The notes beneath the pieces were generated by a model. The model did not search any database, was not told the origin of the DNA, and saw only the letters and a program-made list of their open reading frames with translations. From positions 46,521 through 110,520 of the forward strand of contig QAXH01005980.1 in assembly GCA_004335635.1 (NCBI GenBank): 64,000 bases of DNA. Reading direction: 5' to 3'. Positions 33,101 through 42,856 of the stretch are shown piece by piece. The stretch is from Chloromonas sp. AAM2. Its lineage: Eukaryota > Chlorophyta > Chlorophyceae > Chlamydomonadales > Chlamydomonadaceae. Within the stretch, counting starts at the first letter, position 1. Every line of letters starts with the position of its first letter. The translations under genes and the position numbers were made by a program.

Positions 33101-36100
33101 GTCCAGTCCCGGTTGGCAAACTCTGCACAGCGCCCCATCAGTGAAGCGGCAGCACAGACCCCTGCAATCAACCAGCATGGCATGCCAGCCGTGCCAAACT
33201 TTGCTGTAACCAACACACCTGCCTCGCAATTGATTCATGGTGTTCAGGACCTAGAGGGGTCACTGGCTATGCAGGCTCCCATTCCTGCAGCAAACGGCAT
33301 AGGCGATGCAGTGATTCCACCAGCAGATGAAGCAGGTGATGCTGCCACTGCGTTGACTGATGAAGCGAATGCTGCAGCAGCTGTGGCGACCGATGCAGCT
33401 AACGCTGCCCTGGGCGTTGTGCGCGCGAGCGATGCCAATGTCACTGCCGCAACTGTCGCAGTCAATCTGGTGACGACTGACACAACAGCAGGTCCGGAGG
33501 CCATGCAGTGCCAAGCGCAGGCCGTTGTCATGGCCAGCATTGCAAACCATGAGCCAGCTCAGCAAGGCGCTGTGGGAAATGGTCATGCCCCTCCCGCTGT
33601 CGAGCCCGCACATCCCCCACGGTCTGCTTCCCCTGAACGCTCCGCAGAGCAAGAGGAAGCAGAGCAGGCAGAGCCTGTTGCAGCACGAACACGCAGCAGT
33701 GGGGGTAAATCTGTGCCAGGTGGGCAGCCTGTTAAGGAGACTGTTAAGGAGCGTGGCAAACGTCAGACCTCCACCGGTGGTGCTTGGAACACAAAGCGCA
33801 AGACAGCATCTGCACGGAAGAAGGCACCATCCACGTATGAGCTTCTTGCGAAGGGAGCCGAGGGGGCGTTGAACGGTGCTGCTGCTGAGGACACAGCGGG
33901 TGCTGGGGTGGAAGAGCCACAGGGTGTTCTGCTGGAGTCCAGCCCTGACTGGCTAAAGGCAGCAGCAGCCTCAGCAGCAGTGCCTGCGGAAGGGCCAGCC
34001 CCATCAGAGCAACCGTCCCACCACAGCACAGCAGTGCCATCACCATCAGTCACACGCACCTTCAAAGCTCGCAGCAAGGCAACTCCAAATGCTGTCGACT
34101 CAGAGCGTCCCGCTCGCAGCAATGCACCGGTGTCAGAGGTCGGCCCACCGCTACGCGACCCATACGAGCTCAGGGACAGTCAAGAAGAGGAGGCGGCACG
34201 CAAGGCAGCAGCTGCAGCAGCACCTGTTGCTGTCGTGGGACGTGCGGGGAAAGCTCGAGCCCTGGGCACAGGCGCAGCCAAAAAGCCAGGGGGTCGTCTG
34301 GCTGCCTTAGGCGTGCATGGCACCACTCCAAAGGGCAAAAGTGTGACACGTGTGACCACACCTGCTGCAGGCGAAGCTGCGCCAGCAATGCCATCTGGTG
34401 CACATGCGGCGGTTGCTGGTGCTGCCGCTACTACCTCTGCAGCAGAGCCACCCGCAGCTGGTGCCCCAGCGGCTGCATCCGGCCAGCCTGGTGCACGTGC
34501 GGTTTCCGGTGCACATGGAAGCGGAAGCCGCAACTCTGCTGCAACTGCTGCCAAGGAGCCACCCCCACGTGTCACTGGCAGTTACGGCAGCACCGGTGGC
34601 GCGGGCAAACAAGCAGCTGGCAAACCGCCTACTGGCAAGCCTGATAGGCCTGGCCTCCCGCCCGCACCCAGAAGCCAGAAGCCCAAGGCGCCTCAGAAGC
34701 AGCCCGCACCCAACATACACGTTGGCTCAGGTCCGGATCCCATAGAGGAGCCTGATTCACTGCCCTCACCCAAGCGGAAGGTCAAGGCGGGACATGGCAA
34801 GCATGCACCGCGCAGGGGGGCTGCTGCTGCTGCCGAGTCAGACCGCGACACAATTGAGAACCCTGACTCACTGCCTGACAGGCAGCAGCAGGCCAGGTCG
34901 CAGAACGGCCCTGCCAAGACAACTCTCAAGGTCACCAAGAGGGCTGCAGGGGTCAACGAGGAGGGGCAAGGCCCGCCGGTGCCAGCGGACAGCGGCCGAC
35001 CACCCAAACGTCCTCGCAGGGAGGCGTCTGCCAAGGTAGGCACACCTCGTGCAGCAAGACCACATCCAATACGTTAGTGCGGCAAGTATGTAGGGGTCTG
35101 CAGCACGCATACAATGAATTCTTGGTGTCTGACATGATTCAAGCTGGCTATGGCGCACGGCTCTTACCGGCCTTTTCGTGGCCAACAGACCTGCTTGCAG
35201 TGTGCCTGTGTGTATCCGATCGACTGCAGAGGTGTCCTGTTACCCTCGGACCTGCTTGCTTTGTTCTGTGCAATTTATGTTCTTCTTCATGCTGCGCTCA
35301 GCCAGGTGCAGATGGCTTGACGCACCCGTATGTGCTCATGATGGCTCGTGTGTGCAGGCGGCCCAGGCCATTCGTGAGCAGGCCGTTGCAGAGTCCCCAG
35401 GCAAGGGCCGGCACAAGCCACCCAGTCCACAAACCAAGGTGCCGCCCACAACAGCCGCGCCAGAGGCGCCACGCTCTTCGCCCCGGCCAGCACCTGCCCC
35501 GCAGCCCTCGACCCACCACCAGGCACCCTCTTTGTGGGATTATGATGAGGATGAGTTGGTTGATGACTACGCAGCCCCTCCGGCACAGCGCAAGATTACG
35601 CCGCGCCCAGCTGTTGTGGCCCGCCCGCCTCCGCCAGCCCGACCAGCCGTGCAGCCAGCACCGCCAGCCGCACCAGCAGCACCAGCAGCAGCGCCTGCGC
35701 CTGTGGCTGCGGAACTGGTGGTTACTGCCAGGCTGCGTCGTCAGTATGCTGAACTAGACCGGGAACAGTTGATGGCGGAAGAGGAAGAGGAGGAGGAGGC
35801 GGAAGCACCCGTAGAACCCGCACATGCAAGAGAGGGGAGTGGACGCTCGGACATGGCCCCACCTGCTGCATCCCGGCAGCAGAAGCCTGCACCAATGGCA
35901 CCACCACCACCGGTTGCCAGGGGCAGGCAGCAGCCGCCATCACGACCCAGCCTTATGACCTTGCTAGAGGAGTCCCCGGCGGCTCGCAAACCCGCCCCTC
36001 TCAAATTTGACAAGTCACCCCGTCCAACTGGCGCCCCATTGCTGCCTAACAAAAAACAGCTGGCTGATCAACAGAGACGCAAGCGTGCGGGGCAGGCCAT

Positions 36101-38538
36101 CCCTGTCGTGCCTGTGGCACCAGCCACGTCAGCTCGGCAGGCCAAGCCAGCAGAGCCCAGCCGCGTGGCGGCACCTGTATTTCGTGCGGAGCCGCCTGCT
36201 GCTATCGAGCCGCCTCAGCCTGTTCAGCCAGAGGAGGAAGAGGTTGGACTGCTGCAGCAGGAGCAGGAGGAGGACGTTGGGCTTGATCTGCATGCAAACG
36301 AGCCCAGCAGTGGCGTTATTGAGGAGGAGCGACAGGTTATTGAAGCACTGCAGCCCAGCTTTCCAGCCAAGCAACGCAAGGCTGCTGCAGCAGCAGCTAC
36401 TGCCCTGCAGCTGCCTTCTGAGCTGGAGCCAGTGCCTGAGCGTCCAGCATCTTTTCTGCGCCCACCTGAGTTCAGGCTGCCTGAATTGCACCCGGGCCCC
36501 TCTGCATTCAAGCCGTCCGCTCAGCCACGCCCAGCCACTGGCCTTGCACAACCACGTGCCAAGCTGCAGATACCTGACTTGGATATTCAGGCGCCAGCTG
36601 CCCTGGAATCTGGCTTTGGCGCAGAGCTGGCGCCGTCAAGGCCGGCCCTGGCTTTACCTGCTTTAAAGCTGCCCAGCCTGGCTGCTCCACCAGCTGCCAA
36701 GCGACGCAAGACCACTGGTGATATTGGTGAGATAGTCTGGCAATGGCATCAAGGGCAGGCCACCGGGACAACAAGGCAATCCGATATGTGCGCATTGTAG
36801 CATGCTGCGTACAGCAAAGGTGGCACCTTGGATTTGAAGCTGGGATCGCAACCATGATGGATGTGTCGAGGCTCGCGGTAGATGTGAATGGCATTTCTGG
36901 CTGTCTTGCAGCAGACATGGAAATCGTTGTGAGCAGTTGGCTGCGTGTTTGGATTTGCAGCACGTTTAAAGCACAACACTCTGATTCTGGTGCAGGCGTG
37001 ACTGGGCGCATTGGCGCAAGTCTGGACGCCACAGCCTTCTCGCAAGGGGACAGCCAGATGGCCCAGTTGGCTCAGCTGCTCAGGTCACAAATGGGAGGTG
37101 GGTGGATATGGACATACTTAGCTCAGGTGCTGCTGAAGCCCAACTTACCTGCAGGACAAGCCAGCAAGGTGCAACTTACTTGGTGGAACAAGCCATGAAG
37201 GTCTGACCACAAACTGGCTTTTGTCTGTACCCTGGCATCTGAGCAAGCCATAACCACAAGCCCTCTTCCATCTGCGTCTTGCCCACAGGCGAGGACGAGG
37301 AGGATGAAGGCGACAACCAATTGCTGGCTGTCATCTTCCAAACCTTTGCCAAGAAGAAGCAGGATGCACGTGCCAAGAAGGAGGCCATCCTTGAGGGGGC
37401 GCGTGCGCGCATACAGCAGGTGAGCTGCTGCAATGCCATACCATCAACGGACTTGGTGGCGCACTGTTATCAACCGATTCAACGCAAGCGTCATGAGAAC
37501 GACTCCACCTGGCAGCGGCTTCCTTTCTCTGCGTGCTCGGACTTTACATTGACTTCACAACTGACTGGACGCCAGCGAACCGTGAGATTGACCCGAAAAG
37601 GCGGCGGCAAGTTGTGTGCAGCCTGCAGCAGGACAGCGACTGTTCTAATTCTTGTCGCCTGTCCCACAGGGTGCCAGGGATCTCGAGGCCCGGTTGGCGA
37701 AGGAGGCACGCGCTCAGACCAGTCTGGTTGCTCGCACCCTCAGCACACTGGACCAGGAGCTGCAGAGCAAGTTTGAGAACATTCAAGCGATACAGGTACG
37801 TAAAGGCAAACGTCTCAAGGTGTGGTGCTGGCACCAGGCGCTGGGCGCGGCACTGCAACTCGCGACACACTCGTGTTGCCTCGCTTGAACTGACCTGAAC
37901 GAGTTACCTGACAAGTTAGCGTGTAGCTGCCTAGCACACATACTCAACAATGTCAACCCTCTGATGGGGAATGCCCGTCCCTTGTTGAGCGCCGACAAAG
38001 CCATGACTGCTGCAGCACGTGGAACACTTTGCTTAGTTGGTTGCGTCTTGCTTGCTTGACTGCAGGAACAATTCAATGAGCGTATGACCGCGGCCTGGGA
38101 TGAGTACGTCGCTGTCCTGGGCTCACTGGAGACAGCAAAACGGGTGAGCGAATGGTGTTCGCTTGAATTGTGTACTTGGGTAAAGGGTGCACTGAGAAGG
38201 CTGTTTATGGGTACATATGAAAGGACGATGTGACCTCAACTTGTCCCCAGTACTTGTACATGCATTGTCTGTGGCAGCCGTATTCTATGGCAGAAATTTC
38301 ATGGGGCAGGCGGCGTCAGAAATGGGCTGACTAGGGCTGTGCACTTTCTGTGCACTGACAGGAGATGGAGAACCTGGCTGCAAGCCGCAGAGCCGCTGCC
38401 AAGCGCCAGATGGCGGAGCTCCAGCAACAGTCCGAGGCCACTCTTAAGGATGCGGTAGCCAGGGCCGAGAGGGAGGAGAAGCATGCACGCAAGCTGTCGG
38501 GACTGCCGCAGCTGCTTCAGGGACTGATGGGCGGATGA
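27128..38538 (+). CDS. Candidate meiotic chromosome-axis core protein, SYCP2-like
   Basis: Exons seen: 27128-27160, one starting 27200 (end unresolved), 27394-27648, 27771-27856, 28011-28101, 28309-28387, 28593-28686, 29052-29214, 29412-29492, 29798-29907, 30135-30255, 30817-30884, 31287-31394, 32398-32556, 32971-35035, 35358-36726, 36996-37097, 37289-37419, 37670-37795, 38066-38143, 38362-38538. From 27394 on every junction keeps phase; the product is about 1,850 residues. The N-terminal ~500 residues are helical and then beta-rich, and follow the order of animal SYCP2. VKAWFTAVPARSQDIL resembles the SYCP2 MVAWFEKSKDII segment. An all-helical repeat domain is followed by a PH-like part (ADMWVDLGDQQITF, FEFRHIK, VVNLTMFQNPELL). 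A ~1,150-residue Ala/Pro-rich disordered middle follows, with basic KRK/KRRK patches and a doubled D-x-I-E-x-P-D-S-L-P motif. The last ~200 residues form a coiled coil (QTFAKKKQDARAKKEAILEG to KRQMAELQQQ). In animals this architecture builds the axis filament with SYCP3 and recruits HORMA proteins. Family assignment is by eye; a generic ARM-repeat scaffold is the alternative. Confidence 0.55.
29687..29778 (+). repeat. Two-copy direct repeat in an intron
   Basis: GGTGTATTGATGCCTGCCTG occurs twice (about 29697 and 29756), each preceded by a related CTGCCTGG(A/TGA)GGA stretch. It lies between exons 29412-29492 and 29798-29907 of the SYCP2-like gene, and the second copy runs up towards the acceptor. 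Confidence 0.8.
31662..32357 (+). mobile_element. hAT-like non-autonomous element, copy B (14-bp perfect terminal inverted repeats)
   Basis: It starts CAGGGGGTAGGCAC and ends GTGCCTACCCCCTG, a perfect 14-bp inverted repeat. CCTGTAG lies directly outside both ends (31655-31661 and 32358-32364), 7 of the 8 bp expected for hAT. The 696-bp body has no long coding frame of transposase type. It contains an internal near-tandem duplication of about 145 bp (AACCTGAACAGTT... at about 32026 and 32170), which explains why it is longer than copy A. It lies wholly in the SYCP2-like intron 31395-32397, and its right end is 40 bp from the acceptor. Confidence 0.88.
32557..32820 (+). repeat. Duplicated splice-donor segment in an intron
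   Basis: The end of exon 32398-32556 and its donor (GATGTCAAGGTAAGCAGTAT then GTAGCAGTGT) are echoed at 32751-32790 (CATGTCAAGGTGAGCAGTAC then GTAGCAGCGT), with weaker similarity on both sides. A short (GTGTGGCA)n run follows the first copy. The second copy could be a relic or optional exon end. Confidence 0.55.
34736..34879 (+). other. Doubled D-x-I-E-x-P-D-S-L-P motif in the SYCP2-like protein
   Basis: DPIEEPDSLPSPKRK and DTIENPDSLPDRQ lie 37 codons apart in the disordered region. Conserved short motifs in this position are how axis proteins bind HORMA-domain partners (closure motifs), but no known closure motif is matched by sequence. The call is a candidate protein-binding motif only. 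Confidence 0.4.
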
Positions 38539-39785
38539 CTGTCACCAGCAGGGTACTTATGGACTGTTCAAAACCGGCAGGGCATGCGCTGTTTGACTCT
38601 GACACAGGAATGAATCTCGCACGTGCAGCACTAGGGCTCGTCAGGCATGGAGCGCAAAGATCATGTGCGTAAGAATGCATGTACTGTCAGTGCCACCGGA
38701 AAACAGCATGGGGACGTGGCTAAGAGCAGCGTGGATTGGACATGACGCAAGCCCTGGGACATGGGCATGGCGGGCATGGCAGATGTTGGAAGAGCGTTAT
38801 GGCATGACTGAAAAGGGGACGGTGGTGAAGTCGGGGCACAGCGAGGGTGTTGTCGTCCAGAGGAGGGACAGGAGGCAAAGTCGCTTCCTGAGGGTTGTTC
38901 GGCCTGGCCTGCGCACCTGTGGGCTGAGCGTGTTTGTTGTGCATGCGTGTCGGTATGAGCATGTTTCTTTTGGTGTCATGGACAAGTTGGCGGGTTGGGC
39001 GAAGGAGGCAAGAACAGTGTGTTTGACCAACAACAAACATTTTCAAATCCCATACGCGCCTGATTGTTGAGCATGGGCCGTGTGGCTAACTTCACCTGTT
39101 GGTGTGCTGCAACAGTCAGCATGCTGTAGTAGTACACACAGCATGCTTGCACGTTAAGTTTGCCTCGCTGCACGTTGGCATGCTTTTCACTTCCAGTATG
39201 GCAATCAGGGTGCATACTCACAACGAGTTGGCTTGACTTGTTCATTGACTGTGCTGCGGGTTTCTGCCTGCGCCGGGCCTGGGATTACTTGAGGAATTGG
39301 GGTGGACTACTATGGCTGCACACATTTTGCCAAGACACGAACCTTAGCCTGGCAGCGAAGTTGTGTGACCCAGAGTCGTGGTCCGCTGTAGCTCATCATA
39401 TGGCGAGCCTGGTTGCCACTGGTTTCGTAATGCATACACAATTGTAAAGGTACAACCGTCGTCATTTTGAACGTTGGAAGCACTCGACGAGGACCTAGGT
39501 TTGCAGTTGGCAGGCTCGTATTGCCGGTTGGCCAGCGCACACTCTTGCATGACTGCAGCGGGCAGGCGCACTCAAGTACGCCCCACTTGTTCAGGAGAGA
39601 TTGCTTGCTTGCGGCCGCGTTGTGCATGCCAACACCTGCCGTGCTTGCATGCAAGCAAAGCCGATGCAAGCCAGGCCATGCTTTGATGCAAGCCGTGTGA
39701 AGCTGGCCCCCACAACCTGCACGCGTTTTTCAACGGCAAAACGAGGATGGAGTTGGCCGAAAGCGTACCGCAAGAATGCGATGCA

Positions 39786-39849
39786 AGCATGGCATGGCAT
39801 GGCATGGCATGGCATGGCATGGCATGGCATGGCATGGCATGGCATGGCA
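39786..39849. repeat. (GGCAT)n satellite
   Basis: About twelve perfect tandem copies of GGCAT/CATGG. Each unit overlaps the palindrome CATG, so the array is rich in overlapping self-complementary steps. Confidence 0.95.
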
Positions 39850-40973
39850 TGATCGCTCCCATGGGCTTGTTGCTGGCGTGGGGCTGGGGCTAGCGTGGGT
39901 AAGATTGAGGGGCCCGTGGGCTGGCGCTGCCTGCCGCTCTGCGCGGCCGTCGGAGGAAACGCTGGTGTCATACCGCACTTCCCGCTGATGAACTTGCTGG
40001 GCAAGATGTGGGGTTTAATCAGATTGAGTAAAGAGCTGAAAGTTTTTGACACTGCTGTTGGCAGAGGCTGCTTCTGTAAGGGCGACCTCGCGACGGAGGT
40101 GATGCCGCCAAGCTTCTCGCAACCGAGCAACCTTACAATAAGCCCTGTCCTATTAAATGTCAGTATGCCAAAGTCACCGCCCGAACTGGCGCCAGCAGTG
40201 ACTGGTCGCGGGTCGGCGCAGCACATCAATGATGAACACCTGACACGCCAGCACCCAAGTTCAAATGAAGACAAGCAACTGCTCTCTGTTCGCTGCCGCG
40301 GCACCGCAGGCAGTCAGCGGTCTTGATTGCTGGGAAATGGGGCCTAGAGGGCTTTGGCAGAGCCATCCGGAGACAAACGTCTTAGTCTCATGAACTGAAC
40401 TAGCAACTGCCTACCTATGTTATAGCCTGAATTGCTGAAAATGTGGCCCCAGGTCCCAATGATGAAGGACAGAAAGAGTCGCAAGAGGAGATAGCACGAT
40501 ACAGGGCCTTTAAGGAGGCAATGCACGTGTGTCCTGATTGAATGTGTGCTCATGCTGGCCATAGCTAGCAATCCGGCAAATCGCTGGCAGTCAGTTATAA
40601 ACACGAGTTAGCAACCCCACACCACAGATAGCACTACGTGCATCTGGCCTCCACTACCTGACCGCATGAACACGTTAGATTACATCTCACAAAGACGAGA
40701 AAGGCTCTAGCGACGCTGTAATAGTATACAATAGGATTAAATACAGGACAAGCAAGTTGGGCGCCAACTTCACATGCCGGGGAATATAATCTACAAGCAG
40801 GCAGTACAAGCACCAAACACAGCAAACTAGCGGTGGCCAACCCAAGCAACTCGGCAACAAGGCTGCAGAAACAAGCAACGCCCAACATGCACATGTTCAA
40901 TTTGCGCTCAAAATGATAAGGTAAACAACATCAGAGTTGCTCGCCTATCTCTCCAACTAAACCTCCTCCTCCT

Positions 40974-40978
40974 TTACA
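40974..40978 (-). terminator. TGTAA poly(A) signal of the aminotransferase gene
   Basis: TTACA on the plus strand, about 90 nt beyond the stop codon. It reads as the algal TGTAA signal on the coding strand. Confidence 0.55.
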
Positions 40979-41068
40979 AGTTGATTCATTTGGAAAAGTG
41001 TTCAGGCACAAACATAGGAAACCTGATAAGCCGAGCTGAAAACCTTAGAACATTGTTCAGCCTGGTCT

Positions 41069-42816
41069 TCATGTGTTCCCGTTTTCAGGCGCCTGCAGCC
41101 CCCCTTGCTCCTTCATGCGCTGCAGACCAGCCTTGAGCCGCCCACACGGCTCGTGCATGCGCTCGGGCGGCAGGTTGCCAAAGGAGCAGCGCACCCACCC
41201 GGGGGCGGCACAGGAGGACCCCGGCACCAGGCACACGCCTGCATGCCGCACTAACCACTCCACAGCACGCACGTCGTCCTCACAGCCGTGTGGGAGCCGG
41301 GCCCAGAAGTATATGGCACCCTCGCCTCCTGCGATCCCATCCCCTAACGTTCCCAAGGGCGAAAGGGCGTCCAAGAGAAGTTGTCGGTTGCCTGTCCGGA
41401 ACAACAAGAACACATAGGCAGGCGTAAGTCGAAGGCATGCAGCAGCCATACAATTAATCTCGTGAAGTAGAAATTACTCAAGGACCAATAGCCAGGCAGC
41501 TGTTAGCGTCGCAGGCCCACTTGTATGTACCTGCAGCCGGACTACTGCCCATTCCTTTCTTCTTTCAAGATTACCTGGCCCTCCTTGTCAGTAAACCACA
41601 GCCCTGTGATACCAACAGTGTTCTCTTCAGTTGGGCATGCTCTCTGTTCGAAAGATTGTGGGCTGGAGATTGGTCTGTGTTTGAAGAGAGTCTCGGCTGC
41701 ATGCCACACGTGCGTTGGTGAGGCATTTTCGTGCAAGCAAGTCATCATGAGCAGCCAGAGATCGTCTGTGGCAAGTTGGCACAGCGCGCACCTGGCAGAG
41801 TGTCCAGCTTGCTCTGTTTGTACGCACCACCGTGGCGCAGCGCAGCCAGAGCCACAAGCTGAGAGGCCTGGGCGGCACAGATACAAATCTGCGAGCAAGC
41901 CATCGCAGGTGGAGCTTCATGAGCCAGGCTGAGACTGTATGTGGCTCGTAAGGTACGTCACAGGTGGAATCTCATGATCAGCCATTCAGGTAGCAATGAA
42001 GTCAGGCAGGTCAGCACCTGCCGGCAGGGGGCGTACCGGTAGGGGTAGTGGGCATGGCAGTACTGCTTCACGATCTACTGGGCCACAACTCACTGTGTCT
42101 TGACACTTGAGCAGTGAGGCTCCAATGGCGTCCCTCCCCTCATGTGGGTCGGCCATGTAGGCGATGTACCCCACACGCCACCCCATCATGCCGTACGCCT
42201 GCATGAGGAATTGAGCAGGATACACAACATGTCCATCAGCCAGGTGACAAGATACACAGCTACAGACATAAGCTACAGACAGATCTAGGAGACATGCACG
42301 GGCCGGGTGAATGGTGAAAAGGTGAGCAAGTTCTGGTCAAAGAGATGAGTATCATGATTATGGAGCTACAGACACAAGATCATAGCTTGACTGACTTCAA
42401 CAGGCTGCGTGAGCCGGCGGCCCGCCTTCGTCTGGAAATGTGTAAGGGCAGTAGAGCCGAGACTGGCTAAGATGTTGAAATGTGGCTTGGCGTGGCTAAC
42501 TGCTGAAGCGCCGTTGGCCATATGTGATGACTTCAGCATGCGGGTGTCTCTGCCCACCCTGCACGTTCTTAGCCCGTGCTGCATAGCCTCCGGCCGCACC
42601 TTACTGAAGCTGAAGATGTGTATGACATGTGGCCCTGCTACACAGTGGTGCTGAGCCCCTGCGAACACAAAGTCCTCGTACGTTTCGTCCACCACCAGCC
42701 AGCAGCCTGCGGCAGCACAGGCCTCGCTGACGGCTTCGAGCTCCTCCCGACTCAACAGGACGCCTGCGAAGGGTGGGGGGCAGTGCAGTGCAATGCGGTT
42801 GTCACCACAGACAGCA

Positions 42817-42856
<40 letters not shown>

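Larger units (their letters stand above)
38539..41068. other. Convergent spacer, SYCP2-like / aminotransferase
   Basis: No exon series was recognised in 2.5 kb. A TGTAA at 39443-39447 is a distant poly(A) candidate for the SYCP2-like gene. A 5-bp satellite lies at 39786-39849. Open frames such as 38663-39070 (+) and the hydrophobic 40634-40900 (-) have no family resemblance and no splice partners. Confidence 0.5.

Noticed and set aside
32930..35077. 715-aa open frame as a stand-alone gene
   Set aside because: It begins before a clear acceptor (CAG at 32968-32970) and ends after a donor (35036). Its phase joins exons on both sides, so it is the largest exon of the SYCP2-like gene.
39591..40304. 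237-aa minus-strand open frame with Met-Pro-Cys-His repeats
   Set aside because: It is driven by the GGCAT satellite and has no recognisable domain on either side.
40634..40900. Hydrophobic minus-strand frame
   Set aside because: It overlaps the likely 3' UTR of the aminotransferase gene beyond its TGTAA signal. It has no family match or splice context.
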